A stretch of DNA of 64,000 bases, from NCBI GenBank assembly GCA_905182135.1, contig CAJJAG010000002.1, positions 248,001 through 312,000 on the forward strand. Reading direction: 5' to 3'. The notes under the pieces were generated by a model that saw only the letters and a program-made list of their open reading frames with translations, had not been told where the DNA came from and did not search any database. This DNA is from an uncultured Acidimicrobiaceae bacterium (lineage in GTDB: Bacteria; Actinomycetota; Acidimicrobiia; Acidimicrobiales; UBA10347). Made by a program: the position numbers and the translations under genes. Below, piece after piece: positions 17,559-27,277 of the stretch (positions are counted from its first letter, which is position 1; each line of letters opens with the position of its first letter).

Positions 17559-18678
17559 GAACGATCAATTCCGGTAAACAACACCACTGCATGTTCGTGC
17601 GCTGGCGCTGGTTCGACCAAAAGCCCTGCAAAGCCGGCAGTACCCGTGGAGCATACGTTGACGTCGGTGTGCGCATGAGCCAGCTCGTAAGCCCGCTCGA
17701 TCAAAGGCTCCGGAGCCACAATCGGGTGTCCCCCTGATGCCCGGGTGCGTTGCAATAGCCGAACCCAGTCATAGGTGACATCGTCGAGAATGCCGGTCGC
17801 GAAACTATGGGGATCGTGCCACGGAGTCATGATCTGCTGGTCAGGCGCCAGGGCTGCGTCGAGATCGAAGTCCGGTGTCCATGCTTCCCAAGCACGGTGC
17901 AATGGAGCACAGCCTTCTGCCTGAACGGGATGCAGACGGGCTTTAGGAAGCGCAGTCGACACCGCCGTCGCCAGTGCTCCCCCACCAACCTGGATATACA
18001 ACGAGTCGACCGTGCAGCTCTGTTCTGCGATCTCCCACCCAAGCGTTCGGGCGCCATCGAACGTAGTGGGTGTATCGGTGCCTTGCACGCTGAATGCTTG
18101 CGAACCAGCGGTGACCGCCTCACGGAATCGCAGATAACAAGGGTCACCCGCCTCCCCATCGCGACGTTCGCACCGGTTGATGGTGGCGCCGAAGTCGTTC
18201 AGTTGTGCCACGACCGACTCCTCAGCCCAGGTCGGCACAAACACATCGAGCTTGCGACCGAGCGCCCGAGCCACAATCGCAGCACCAAGGGCTGCATTCC
18301 CGCAACTAGCGATTGCGAAGTTGTCTGCTGGTGGCCCACCAAGGCGTTCGGCAATCAGCTTGTCGATGGCGACACCCATGAGATGACGCGACTTGTGAGA
18401 TCCACCGACGCCGCCGGCTTCGACCTTTATCGAGAGTCGGGATGCGATACCAGCCTGAGCTGCTAACTCCTGGCCGTCAATCAGTGGTGACACCAAGAAA
18501 CCTCGGCCCCAGACGCGCGCTACGTTGCCATCGATTTCAGATACCAGATCGACGAACTGCTCGTCGGACATGCGGCCATCGCGCACGACTTCGTAGGAGT
18601 CGAGCTGCTCGCGGTACCGCAAGTAAGGATTCTGCTCACCTTCAAGCCCTGCGGGGTTCGGTGCCGCCGTTTCTTCGC

Positions 18679-18682
<4 letters not shown>
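17555..18682 (-). CDS. Fold-type II PLP-dependent enzyme (threonine dehydratase/ammonia-lyase-like)
   Basis: The 375-residue product has the PLP lysine in GGVGGSHKSRHLMG, the phosphate-handling SCGNAALGAAIVARALG block and YIQVGGGALATAVS, all marks of the tryptophan-synthase-beta superfamily. Diaminopropionate ammonia-lyase, threonine or serine dehydratase and threonine synthase are possible functions; none is secure. The best start is TTG at 18682, overlapping the upstream stop as TTGA; the only ATG in frame (18730) lies inside the upstream gene and gives an odd N-terminus. Its stop overlaps the FAD/2Fe-2S gene (ATGA), tying it to the molybdenum hydroxylase. Confidence 0.82.
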
Positions 18683-20214
<1,532 letters not shown>

Positions 20215-20374
20215 AAGAGCGATAGCTTCCGGTTGCGTATCTTAACAAAAAGTAAAGAAGCTAAATCCTAGACGCACCGGCGCAACTTGACTGTGCCTCA
20301 CCGCTGGCAAGGCAGCTTTTTTAAATTGCGTTCATCTAGCGCCCACAAGCACTTCAGCTCTCTGGTCGTGCCGC
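20215..20374 (-). promoter_or_regulatory. Leader and probable promoter of the PLP/molybdenum-hydroxylase operon
   Basis: AT-rich for this genome. Minus-strand TAAGAT at 20244-20239 could be a -10 element about 25 nt before the ATG, but no good -35 lies at the right distance. On the plus strand an imperfect hairpin (TGCCT 20294-20298 with AGGCA 20310-20314) is followed by a run of six T (20317-20322), the form of a terminator although no plus-strand gene precedes it. Confidence 0.3.
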
Positions 20375-20866
20375 TTAGGCCCTCTGCGACCGAGCAGCCA
20401 TGGCAGTAAGAGCGTCGCCAGCCAGTCGACACGGCAGCCAATCGCGCTTGATTTCTGCATCGACATTTTCATAAAATTCGATCGATGGCGTGTTCCAGTC
20501 CAGGACCTGCCAGTCCACCCGAGCGAACCCTCGCTCAACAGCGATGCTTGCCAACTCGGCCAATAATGCCCCGCCGTAGCCGCCACCGCGATGGTCAGGC
20601 TGTACATAGAGGTCCTCGAGATAGATGCCCGGGACGCCCTTCCACGTGGAGTAGCTCTGGAAGAACAACGCCATGCCAACAGCCACACCGTCGACCTGGC
20701 CGATCACGCACTCAAACGGCGGCCGCTCCGACTCCATCTGTTCGCGGATCGATGCTGGTGTGGCCTCGACGGCATCGGGCTCCTTCTCGTATACGGCGAG
20801 CTCATAAATGAAGCCATGAATGGCCTCGGCATCGTCGGAGGTTGCCGCGCGTATCGAAAACGTCAT
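20375..20866 (-). CDS. GNAT N-acetyltransferase, diamine acetyltransferase (SSAT)-like
   Basis: The 163-residue product matches the spermidine/spermine acetyltransferase branch of GNAT. It has VPGIYLEDLYVQPDHRGGGYG, where the acetyl-CoA pyrophosphate loop is Arg-Gly-Gly-Gly-Tyr-Gly, and DWQVLDWNTPSIEFYENVDA, a near-diagnostic block for SSAT-like proteins. It would transfer acetyl from acetyl-CoA to a polyamine or related amine in the cytosol. The ATG at 20866 gives the usual MTFSIRAATSDDAEAI start. It stands alone on the minus strand, 160 bp upstream of the PLP operon. Confidence 0.85.
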   Translation of the reverse strand: MTFSIRAATSDDAEAIHGFIYELAVYEKEPDAVEATPASIREQMESERPPFECVIGQVDGVAVGMALFFQSYSTWKGVPGIYLEDLYVQPDHRGGGYGGALLAELASIAVERGFARVDWQVLDWNTPSIEFYENVDAEIKRDWLPCRLAGDALTAMAARSQRA

Positions 20867-21025
20867 GCCCGGACGATACGCCGGCCGCTATGAGGCGAGC
20901 GACGCTCCCGCCTCATTTCCCTCGTCCCGATGGCGAAGCCGCCAGAATGCCCACGAAGACACCGTGTAGACCCACGAGAGCGCGCACACGTTCAGAAGCC
21001 GACCGTTGTCCGACAATGCTGTTGA

Positions 21026-21784
21026 TCAGTCGTTTGCCAGGCCTAGTTCGCGTTGGCGTTGCAGGATGTAGTCCGGAAGGTGCGCTCGGCCATAATCGAA
21101 GCCCACCCGCAGCAGCATGTCGAGCAACTCGAGTCGCCCCCCATCGAGCTTCCACGGAAGTGCCATATAGATCGGCATACCGAACACTCGAAGCCTGTCG
21201 AGCTGTGAATAAACCGAGTCTTGATAACGACGACGATCTTCCCAGGCCCAGTCAGCTGGGCCGAAGCCGGTGCCAGGATCAATGATGAGCTGGGACTCGG
21301 CGACGCCTGCGGTGGTGACGCGGGTCAAGGTCTCTTCGAACCACGAAAGCATGACGTCCAGCGGATTACCTTCGACGAAGCTCATCGCTTTGGGGTCGAT
21401 ACCAGACAGGAATGGTAGTACCACTGGCACTCCTCTATCGGCCGCTAGGGCAACCATGTCTTCGTTCTGTAGCCCATCTGCAGCATTCATGAAGTTGGCG
21501 CCGGCATCTAACGCTCGCTCCATGATTTCGGGCTGCCAGGTGTCAACCGAAAGCTCGACACCTAGCTCGGCGATCGTCTGGATCTTGCCGTCAAGACGGC
21601 TCCACTCTTGTTCGAGTTCTACCCGCTCGGCGAACTGTGTCGATCCCGCACCGCCGAGATCGATACCCACACAACCCTGTCCGATCAGCAGCTCGGCTCG
21701 AGTGCGGGCTGCCTCGACCGTCTCCGCGATCGAGAAGTCTGCGAGCGAATCGGGCGAGGAATTGATGACGCCGTGGAGCTTCAT
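21026..21784 (-). CDS. Dihydropteroate-synthase-like pterin-binding protein
   Basis: TIM-barrel protein of 252 residues with the DHPS pattern: GVINSSPDSLADFS, GIDLGGAGSTQF, ELSVDTWQPEIMERALDAGANFMN and LIIDPGTGFGPADWAW. Canonical FolP ends with a Lys in SRKSF and an Arg-Val-His motif; here the region reads ALPWKLDGG and the C-terminus is YGRAHLPDYIL, so the final substrate motif is missing. No other folate genes are adjacent. It may be a divergent paralogue, or a methyl-tetrahydrofolate or other pterin enzyme, rather than the main folP. Confidence 0.72.
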   Translation of the reverse strand: MKLHGVINSSPDSLADFSIAETVEAARTRAELLIGQGCVGIDLGGAGSTQFAERVELEQEWSRLDGKIQTIAELGVELSVDTWQPEIMERALDAGANFMNAADGLQNEDMVALAADRGVPVVLPFLSGIDPKAMSFVEGNPLDVMLSWFEETLTRVTTAGVAESQLIIDPGTGFGPADWAWEDRRRYQDSVYSQLDRLRVFGMPIYMALPWKLDGGRLELLDMLLRVGFDYGRAHLPDYILQRQRELGLAND

Positions 21785-21931
21785 GTCGTTGTCCTTAACC
21801 AGAGGCCCGAAACAGCAACACCCAAAGATCGGGCAGCAGGGATGGGGGCGGGCCTCTGCGCAAAAAGGATATTCCAGTGCACACCAAAGGCCAGAGTCGA
21901 AGCGGCCATTACATGAGTACGATGCGCATTT

Positions 21932-22201
21932 GTGAGCGACCTCGAGGACGATCCGATCCTGGCCCGACGGGCACAGCTCAGCACTGCGGCTGACGCCGGA
22001 AAACGGCTCGGCTACTCACTTTTTGGCATCGCTATGGTTGCTTTTTTTGTTGGTTTGTTCACAAATTTCAACGATGTTTGGGGTTGGATCGTTATCAGCT
22101 CTTTGATCGCCGGGTCAGTGCTATTGCTGCCGGCAATTATCATCGGTTATGCCGTAAAGGCCGCCTATCGAGACGACCTAGGGCTCGACTCCGGCCACTA
22201 G
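21932..22201 (+). CDS. Small two-span membrane protein of unknown function
   Basis: Eighty-nine residues from a GTG start. A polar N-terminus (MSDLEDDPILARRAQLSTAA) is followed by two hydrophobic segments (about 27-46 and 53-74) and a charged tail. I do not recognise the family; small proteins of this plan are common in actinobacteria. It is divergent from the DHPS-like gene, with 147 bp between the starts. Codon use matches neighbouring genes. Confidence 0.6.
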   Translation: MSDLEDDPILARRAQLSTAADAGKRLGYSLFGIAMVAFFVGLFTNFNDVWGWIVISSLIAGSVLLLPAIIIGYAVKAAYRDDLGLDSGH

Positions 22202-22202
22202 A

Positions 22203-22293
22203 GGTCCACATCTCTGTCTTCAGGTGTCCACCTTTCTGTTACGTGCACAGTCCGTGAGTCCGACACAGTCTGTAAGTCCGGTCGATGAGTCCG
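22203..22293. repeat. Cluster of short imperfect direct repeats
   Basis: Two 17-bp units at 22246-22262 and 22264-22280 (CACAGTCCGTGAGTCCG and CACAGTCTGTAAGTCCG) differ at two positions, and a third GAGTCCG follows at 22287-22293. Just before them, GGTCCACATCTCTGT (from 22203) and GGTGTCCACCTTTCTGT (from 22223) are a second degenerate pair. This is the gap between convergent genes; the origin is unknown. Confidence 0.5.
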
Positions 22294-22335
22294 ATCTAGA
22301 ACCGCCAGCTAGGACCGGACCCTTAGATCAGGGTC

Positions 22336-22881
22336 TCACCCCAGCGGGGGTGCGATGTCGATGGGTTCGTCTGGCAGGTTCCCAGCAATAACGTCGGGTA
22401 GAAATTCTCGTAACCGCTCGGGCAGCACAGGCGTATCTGAGGCCATCAGATCCTCAAGCGACCACCACTCGGCTCCGCTGAAGGCTGCGGCTTCGAGAAA
22501 CTCAAGATGTTTGGGCTGCCACTCGCCACCGTCACACCAAGCGACATGGATTTGCTCGTCACTCTCAAAGTGGTAGCCACCAAAATCGAACTCGACGTAC
22601 TGCTTCCACACAACGGGACCGATTTCGGCGTTTTCGATACCGGTCTCTTCGTACAGCTCGCGGGCAACAGCCGTTGCACTGTCTTCTCCAGGGTCGATGC
22701 CACCACCCGGTATTTCGAGCCAAGGCGGCTTTGAAGCATCCGCCGGGTCACGCCCGTTGATCAGAAAGATCCGTCCTTGCCGATCAAGCACTACAACTCG
22801 CGCCGCCGGGCGCCTCAACGTCCACATGGCATCGAAGCTAGCAGGAACCGGGAAATACCGGTGTTGCGCATCGGTGTCCAA
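22336..22881 (-). CDS. Nudix hydrolase
   Basis: The 181-residue product has a complete Nudix box, GGGIDPGEDSATAVARELYE followed by ETGI, with the metal-binding Glu residues in place. The N-terminus (RRPAARVVVLDRQGRIFLI) is the usual first strand pair. Members hydrolyse nucleoside diphosphates linked to another group, such as oxidised nucleotides or ADP-ribose; the substrate is unknown. It lies 12 bp after a decayed Nudix copy on the same strand, suggesting that two paralogues once stood side by side. Confidence 0.88.
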   Translation of the reverse strand: MDTDAQHRYFPVPASFDAMWTLRRPAARVVVLDRQGRIFLINGRDPADASKPPWLEIPGGGIDPGEDSATAVARELYEETGIENAEIGPVVWKQYVEFDFGGYHFESDEQIHVAWCDGGEWQPKHLEFLEAAAFSGAEWWSLEDLMASDTPVLPERLREFLPDVIAGNLPDEPIDIAPPLG

Positions 22882-22893
22882 TCGCGCCCCTCG

Positions 22894-23205
22894 CTAGGCC
22901 ATAAGAGTCGTCACTCCGTGGTCCGGAATAGCAGTTTCGAGAATGTTTCGAGCCTCGGGTAGCCAGCGCAATGTCCTGAATTTGTTGACTAGTGGATCTC
23001 TGCCGTCAGCCCGACCTCCGAACACAAGATCCGCTCCAAATGAATTCTCTGATGTGCATGCACAGTGAAAGACACCAGACAAACTTGACAACTTGACGAT
23101 CGAGCCCATCTCTTCGGCGGCCTCCTTCAGCGCCGTCTGCTCAACGGGCTCGCCGCTCACGAGCAATCATTTAGGCCAAGCGAACCGGCAGGTACCGATC
23201 TGCAT
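22894..23205 (-). pseudogene. Decayed Nudix hydrolase fragment
   Basis: From an ATG at 23205 the frame reads MQIGTCRFAWPK, then a TGA at 23169-23167, then LLVSGEPVEQTALKEAAEEM, which is the second half of a Nudix box with the key Glu pair, and continues to 22894 with a normal Nudix C-terminal half (LVNKFRTLRWLPEA). The N-terminal strand region is missing and the stop splits the Nudix motif, so the gene cannot make a full enzyme unless the TGA is read through. The bases from 23206 to 23469 hold further broken protein-like frames and no intact gene. Confidence 0.7.
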
Positions 23206-23469
23206 CAGTGTCCGCTCCATAACCAAAGCGCATCGGGACGGCGCGGTTCATGACCGCCGGTCCGGTGCCATGCCACTTTGGCTTACATGGTTGAGCGATA
23301 GCACCGGAGCATCGGCGAGTTGACCCAGAGTTGTATCCTGGCAACGACCAGGCGTGCAGTGCTCCACCAGAGCCGCCGCAGCAAACTCGGCGTTGGTTAT
23401 TCGATGGACACCAGCGAATAACCCATCGCAGTGGCGTGGCATCCGGGCAAAACAAACCGCACCGTGTGG

Positions 23470-24957
23470 TCAGCCTTGGTTAGCTCGCTGGGTCATGAGT
23501 TGGTTGACGACCTTGCCGTCGGCCTTACCTTGCGTTGCCTTCATGATCTGGCCAACGAAATGTCCCTGGACCTTACGATCGCCTTCGAGGAAACGAGCCC
23601 ATTCGTCAGGGCTCGTGGCAATAATGCCATCAAGAAGAGACGCAAGTTCAGTGGTATCCATGGCTTCGAAGCCCATAGACGACGCTATATCGCCGGGCGC
23701 ACCACCATTCGCGACCAATTCGCCCAGCACGGTTTTCACCTGGGTCGAGCTCAACAAACCATCGACCTCCATAACCACCAAGGCAGCGAAGGACTCGAGC
23801 GTTAGCTGGCCCTGGCCATCAGACAAATTCTGATCAGCATGCTTCATGGCTACTGTTGCATCGGCTCCGGCTTGGATTGCGCCGATGACCAGCATGTCCA
23901 AGCCTCGCTCAACAGTCAGTGTCGTGTCAGCAATCTCAACGCCCGCTGCTGCTGCGAGCGCTGAACGCCGTGCTGCAGGCAACGCAGGCAACGCAGCGTC
24001 AATCGCTGCGATGTCTTCAGCGGTTGGTGTCAGCGGCGGCAGGTCCGGGCAGGCGAAATAGCGATAGTCATCGGCGTCTTCTTTGGACCGACCCGATGTT
24101 GAACGGCCGCCGTCTTCGTCCCAGTGACGTGTTTCTTGCTTCGGTTCTTCGCCGTTGGTCCATAGGTCGACATGGCGTCGAGCCTCGTAGTTAATGGCAC
24201 GACCAAGTGACCGAAGCGAGTTGATGTTCTTGACTTCGCACCGGGTGCGTAGCTCGTCGTTGCCGATAGGACGCACTGAGACATTGGCGTCGACTCGCAT
24301 CGAGCCTTCTTCCATACGTGCGTCGCTAACGCCAGTGGCCAGCAGGATGTCACGGAGCTCGGCAACATAGGCACGAGCCGTCTCGGCGTCGTGCATGACG
24401 GGGTGGCTCACGATTTCGACCAGGGGAACACCGGCTCGGTTGTAATCAACCAGTGTTGCGGTTGCATCGTGGATCCTGCCGCCTCCACCCAAATGAGTCG
24501 ATTTACCCGTGTCTTCTTCGATATGGGCTCGTTCGATTCCCACTGACCTGCCGTTAGGGAGTTGCACAAAACCCTCGGCGTTCGTTGGTTCCTCGAATTG
24601 CGTGGTCTGGAAGTCTTTTGGCATATCGGGGTAGAAGTAGTTCTTGCGAGCAAAGATCGACGGCAACACAGTGCAGTTGAGCGCCCGACCCAGTGTCATC
24701 GCAAACTCAATGGCTTGTTTGTTTGGCACCGGGAGCGATCCCGGCAGACCAAGACAGGTTGGGCAGATGTTGGTGTTGGGTTCGTCGCCGAAGTTATTGG
24801 CACAACCGCAGAAGAGTTTGGTTGTCGTCGCTAATTCGACGTGAACCTCGAGCCCGATCACCATCTCCCAACCCTCGGGTAATACGCCTTCGACTGTTTT
24901 GGAGTTGTCCGTCTCGAGAGTCCCGACACGCTGGCCTTGCTCAGGTAGTTCGCTCAT
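23470..24957 (-). CDS. gatB: Aspartyl/glutamyl-tRNA amidotransferase subunit B
   Basis: GatB is the tRNA-binding kinase subunit of GatCAB, which converts Glu-tRNA-Gln and Asp-tRNA-Asn to the amidated forms. The 495-residue product has [54 protein letters not shown] and [16 protein letters not shown], all diagnostic for GatB, and a C-terminal YqeY-like tail. Its ATG overlaps the gatA stop by 4 nt; it ends the gatC-gatA-gatB operon. Confidence 0.97.
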   Translation of the reverse strand: MSELPEQGQRVGTLETDNSKTVEGVLPEGWEMVIGLEVHVELATTTKLFCGCANNFGDEPNTNICPTCLGLPGSLPVPNKQAIEFAMTLGRALNCTVLPSIFARKNYFYPDMPKDFQTTQFEEPTNAEGFVQLPNGRSVGIERAHIEEDTGKSTHLGGGGRIHDATATLVDYNRAGVPLVEIVSHPVMHDAETARAYVAELRDILLATGVSDARMEEGSMRVDANVSVRPIGNDELRTRCEVKNINSLRSLGRAINYEARRHVDLWTNGEEPKQETRHWDEDGGRSTSGRSKEDADDYRYFACPDLPPLTPTAEDIAAIDAALPALPAARRSALAAAAGVEIADTTLTVERGLDMLVIGAIQAGADATVAMKHADQNLSDGQGQLTLESFAALVVMEVDGLLSSTQVKTVLGELVANGGAPGDIASSMGFEAMDTTELASLLDGIIATSPDEWARFLEGDRKVQGHFVGQIMKATQGKADGKVVNQLMTQRANQG

Positions 24958-26381
24958 GACATCCCCTTTGCAGCATCTTCGAGGGCCTTGGCGGCCTTAA
25001 ACATCCTTGCTTCTTCAAGCATCGGAGCCAGAATTTGCACGCCGACAGGCAGCCCATCATCGCCGACACCGAACGGCACCGACATGGCAGGGTGACCTGC
25101 CAGGTTCGATGGGATCGTGCACACATCGCACATGTAGAGCGCCATGGGGTCGCTCTTCGCTCCGATTTCGAACGCCGTAGACGGCGACGTCGGCGACAGC
25201 AGCAGGTCAAAGCTCTCATACGCCGTTGCAAACTCATTCGCGATCAGCGTGCGAACTCGCTGAGCCTTGCCGTAGTAAGCGTCGTAATAGCCCGAGGATA
25301 AGGCATAGGTTCCAAGCATGATGCGGCGCTTAACCTCGTCGCCGAACCCAGCAGAACGAGTAGCAACGTTCATCGCCGCCACGTTCTGTCCCTCGACTCG
25401 TTGGCCATAACGCACGCCGTCAAATCGTGCCAGGTTGCTCGACGCTTCGGCGGGGGCGATCAAGTAGTACGCAGCAAGGCCGTAGATTGTCGCCGGGATA
25501 CTGACGCGTTCAACCGTCGCTCCCGCTGCAGTCAGCGCTTCGGCCGCCTGGTTAGTGCGTGCGATGACGTCGTCATCGATTCCCTCGCCCATGAGTTCGT
25601 CGACCAGGCCAATACGCATTCCTGCGACGCCATCGTTCACTGTTGGCAGCGTAGGCGTAAGCGGGTTAGGAATCGAGGTAGCGTCCATGGGGTCATGACC
25701 GCTAATCACGTCAAAACACAACGCAGCATCGGTGACATTCTGTGCGAACGGACCGATCTGATCGAGTGAGCTCGCGAACGCAATAAGCCCGTAACGCGAC
25801 ACCGCACCATATGTTGGCTTCACGCCTACGACGCCACACAGCGCTGCTGGTTGGCGGATAGATCCGCCAGTGTCGCTGCCCAACGATAGCGGTACGAAGT
25901 CGGCGGCAACAGCAGCGGCAGAGCCACCGCTGGATCCACCTGGCACCCGGGTCGTGTCATGAGGGTTGCGGGTTGGCCCGAATGCGGAGTTCTCGGTCGA
26001 GGACCCCATTGCGAACTCGTCCAAGTTCGTCTTACCCACGATCACCGCACCGGCGGCTTCGAGTCGGCCGATGACGGTTGCGTCGTAGGGCGGGCGCCAC
26101 CCTTCCAAAATTTTTGAACTACACGTTGTGGGCTCACCCCGGGTGCACATGTTGTCTTTGATCGCAATAGGCACGCCGGCAAGAGGACCGGGATCATTGC
26201 CATTAGCCACTGCGTCGTCGACGGCCTGGGCCTGGATCTGAGCCCGCTGCTTCGTCAAATGCAGAAAGGCATGAATTTCATCGTCACGTTCATTGATAGC
26301 GCCAAATGATGCATCGGCAACCGCCACTGCACTTTGAACACCAGAGCGGATTGATGCAGCCAATTCCTGTGCGCCGCTCAC
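24954..26381 (-). CDS. gatA: Aspartyl/glutamyl-tRNA amidotransferase subunit A
   Basis: Amidase subunit of GatCAB that releases ammonia from glutamine. The 475-residue product has the amidase-signature catalytic Lys in IAIKDNMCT, the cis-Ser region [15 protein letters not shown] and the nucleophile segment [14 protein letters not shown]. Length is typical. It overlaps gatC and gatB by 4 nt each, so the three subunits are coupled in stoichiometry. Confidence 0.97.
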   Translation of the reverse strand: MSGAQELAASIRSGVQSAVAVADASFGAINERDDEIHAFLHLTKQRAQIQAQAVDDAVANGNDPGPLAGVPIAIKDNMCTRGEPTTCSSKILEGWRPPYDATVIGRLEAAGAVIVGKTNLDEFAMGSSTENSAFGPTRNPHDTTRVPGGSSGGSAAAVAADFVPLSLGSDTGGSIRQPAALCGVVGVKPTYGAVSRYGLIAFASSLDQIGPFAQNVTDAALCFDVISGHDPMDATSIPNPLTPTLPTVNDGVAGMRIGLVDELMGEGIDDDVIARTNQAAEALTAAGATVERVSIPATIYGLAAYYLIAPAEASSNLARFDGVRYGQRVEGQNVAAMNVATRSAGFGDEVKRRIMLGTYALSSGYYDAYYGKAQRVRTLIANEFATAYESFDLLLSPTSPSTAFEIGAKSDPMALYMCDVCTIPSNLAGHPAMSVPFGVGDDGLPVGVQILAPMLEEARMFKAAKALEDAAKGMS

Positions 26382-26680
26382 GGCGCCTCGCCTAGGGATG
26401 GAGGAACGCGAAATCTGCTATCTTCGACGTCAGGTGCCTGGGCCAGGACTTCGTCGCGATCGAGCGATGGCACCAAGACATCGGGTCGCATCACATTGGT
26501 CAGCGGATACGGCTGCGCCATAGGCGGCACATCGCTCAGATCAAGCGAATTTAGGTTCGCTGCGGTCTCAAGAACAACGCATAGCTGTTCTGTAAAGGTA
26601 TCGAGTTCGTTGTCGTCGAGCCGTAACCGAGCTAGCGAAGCAACATGCGCGACCTCGTCACGCGAGATCTCGCCACTCAT
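26378..26680 (-). CDS. gatC: Aspartyl/glutamyl-tRNA amidotransferase subunit C
   Basis: Small linker subunit of 100 residues that clamps GatA to GatB. The [21 protein letters not shown] start, [21 protein letters not shown] middle and the [10 protein letters not shown] block near the C-terminal third are the family signature. First gene of the gat operon, divergent from the SCP2-like gene across about 145 bp. Confidence 0.95.
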   Translation of the reverse strand: MSGEISRDEVAHVASLARLRLDDNELDTFTEQLCVVLETAANLNSLDLSDVPPMAQPYPLTNVMRPDVLVPSLDRDEVLAQAPDVEDSRFRVPPSLGEAP

Positions 26681-26826
26681 GAGGTCATCCTGCAGTCATG
26701 CACAACTGATGATGTTATCCGCCCGAGCAGCGGCCGGGCTGGGGTAGCCGATCCGGCGCCGAGGGGCCTGTGAACAGATCAACCTGGGTCCGTAAATTCC
26801 GACATGCCCCGGTTACCGTGGACCAC

Positions 26827-27246
26827 GTGAGCACCCACCCGTTCCTTTCGCCTGCATGGATCGACAAGGCCCGGGCGATTCATGACGAGTACAAGGATCG
26901 CGTCGACGAACCGACCGAGTCACTTCGTATGAATGTCACCGTCACAACTGCTCCATTCAGCGAAGACCACGTCCTCGGCCATATCGACACAACGACCGGT
27001 TCAGCGGTCCCGAACGAGGGCCATGTCCGCGATGCCGACGTCTCGGTCACGATTCCCTATGGCATCGCCCGGCAGCTACTTATCGATCCTCAGCCCGAGA
27101 ATGTGATGATTGCATTCATGAGCGGCGAAATCGAGGTCCAAGGCGACATCACCTTGATCATGTCGCTACAAGACGTCGAAGCAACACCCGAACAGCAAGT
27201 TCTGGCTAAAGAAATCGTTAGCCGGCTCACCGCTATCACCGAGTAA
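26827..27246 (+). CDS. SCP2 sterol-carrier-domain-like protein
   Basis: The 139-residue product has the SCP2-fold pattern: a first helix (SPAWIDKARAIHDEY), strands, DADVSVTIPYGIARQLLIDPQP, and IAFMSGEIEVQGDITLIMSL, the conserved Gly-rich lipid-pocket strand. Such small cytosolic proteins are common in actinobacteria and probably bind a lipid or acyl-CoA. The frame is open to 26770, but GTG at 26827 gives the family-like start; GTG at 26818 is an alternative. It converges on the PASTA kinase gene. Confidence 0.75.
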   Translation: MSTHPFLSPAWIDKARAIHDEYKDRVDEPTESLRMNVTVTTAPFSEDHVLGHIDTTTGSAVPNEGHVRDADVSVTIPYGIARQLLIDPQPENVMIAFMSGEIEVQGDITLIMSLQDVEATPEQQVLAKEIVSRLTAITE

Positions 27247-27261
27247 GTGCACAACGCTTCG

Positions 27262-27277
27262 GAAGAGATCACTCTTC
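27262..27277. terminator. Short hairpin between convergent SCP2-like and PASTA kinase genes
   Basis: GAAGAG at 27262-27267 pairs with CTCTTC at 27272-27277 around an ATCA loop. It overlaps the kinase stop codon and sits 16 bp after the SCP2-like gene. There is no T-run, so its role as a terminator is uncertain. Confidence 0.3.

Noticed and set aside
22203-22293. Insertion-sequence end or CRISPR repeat
   Set aside because: Only two to three degenerate units, 1-nt spacers, no transposase and no terminal inverted repeats.
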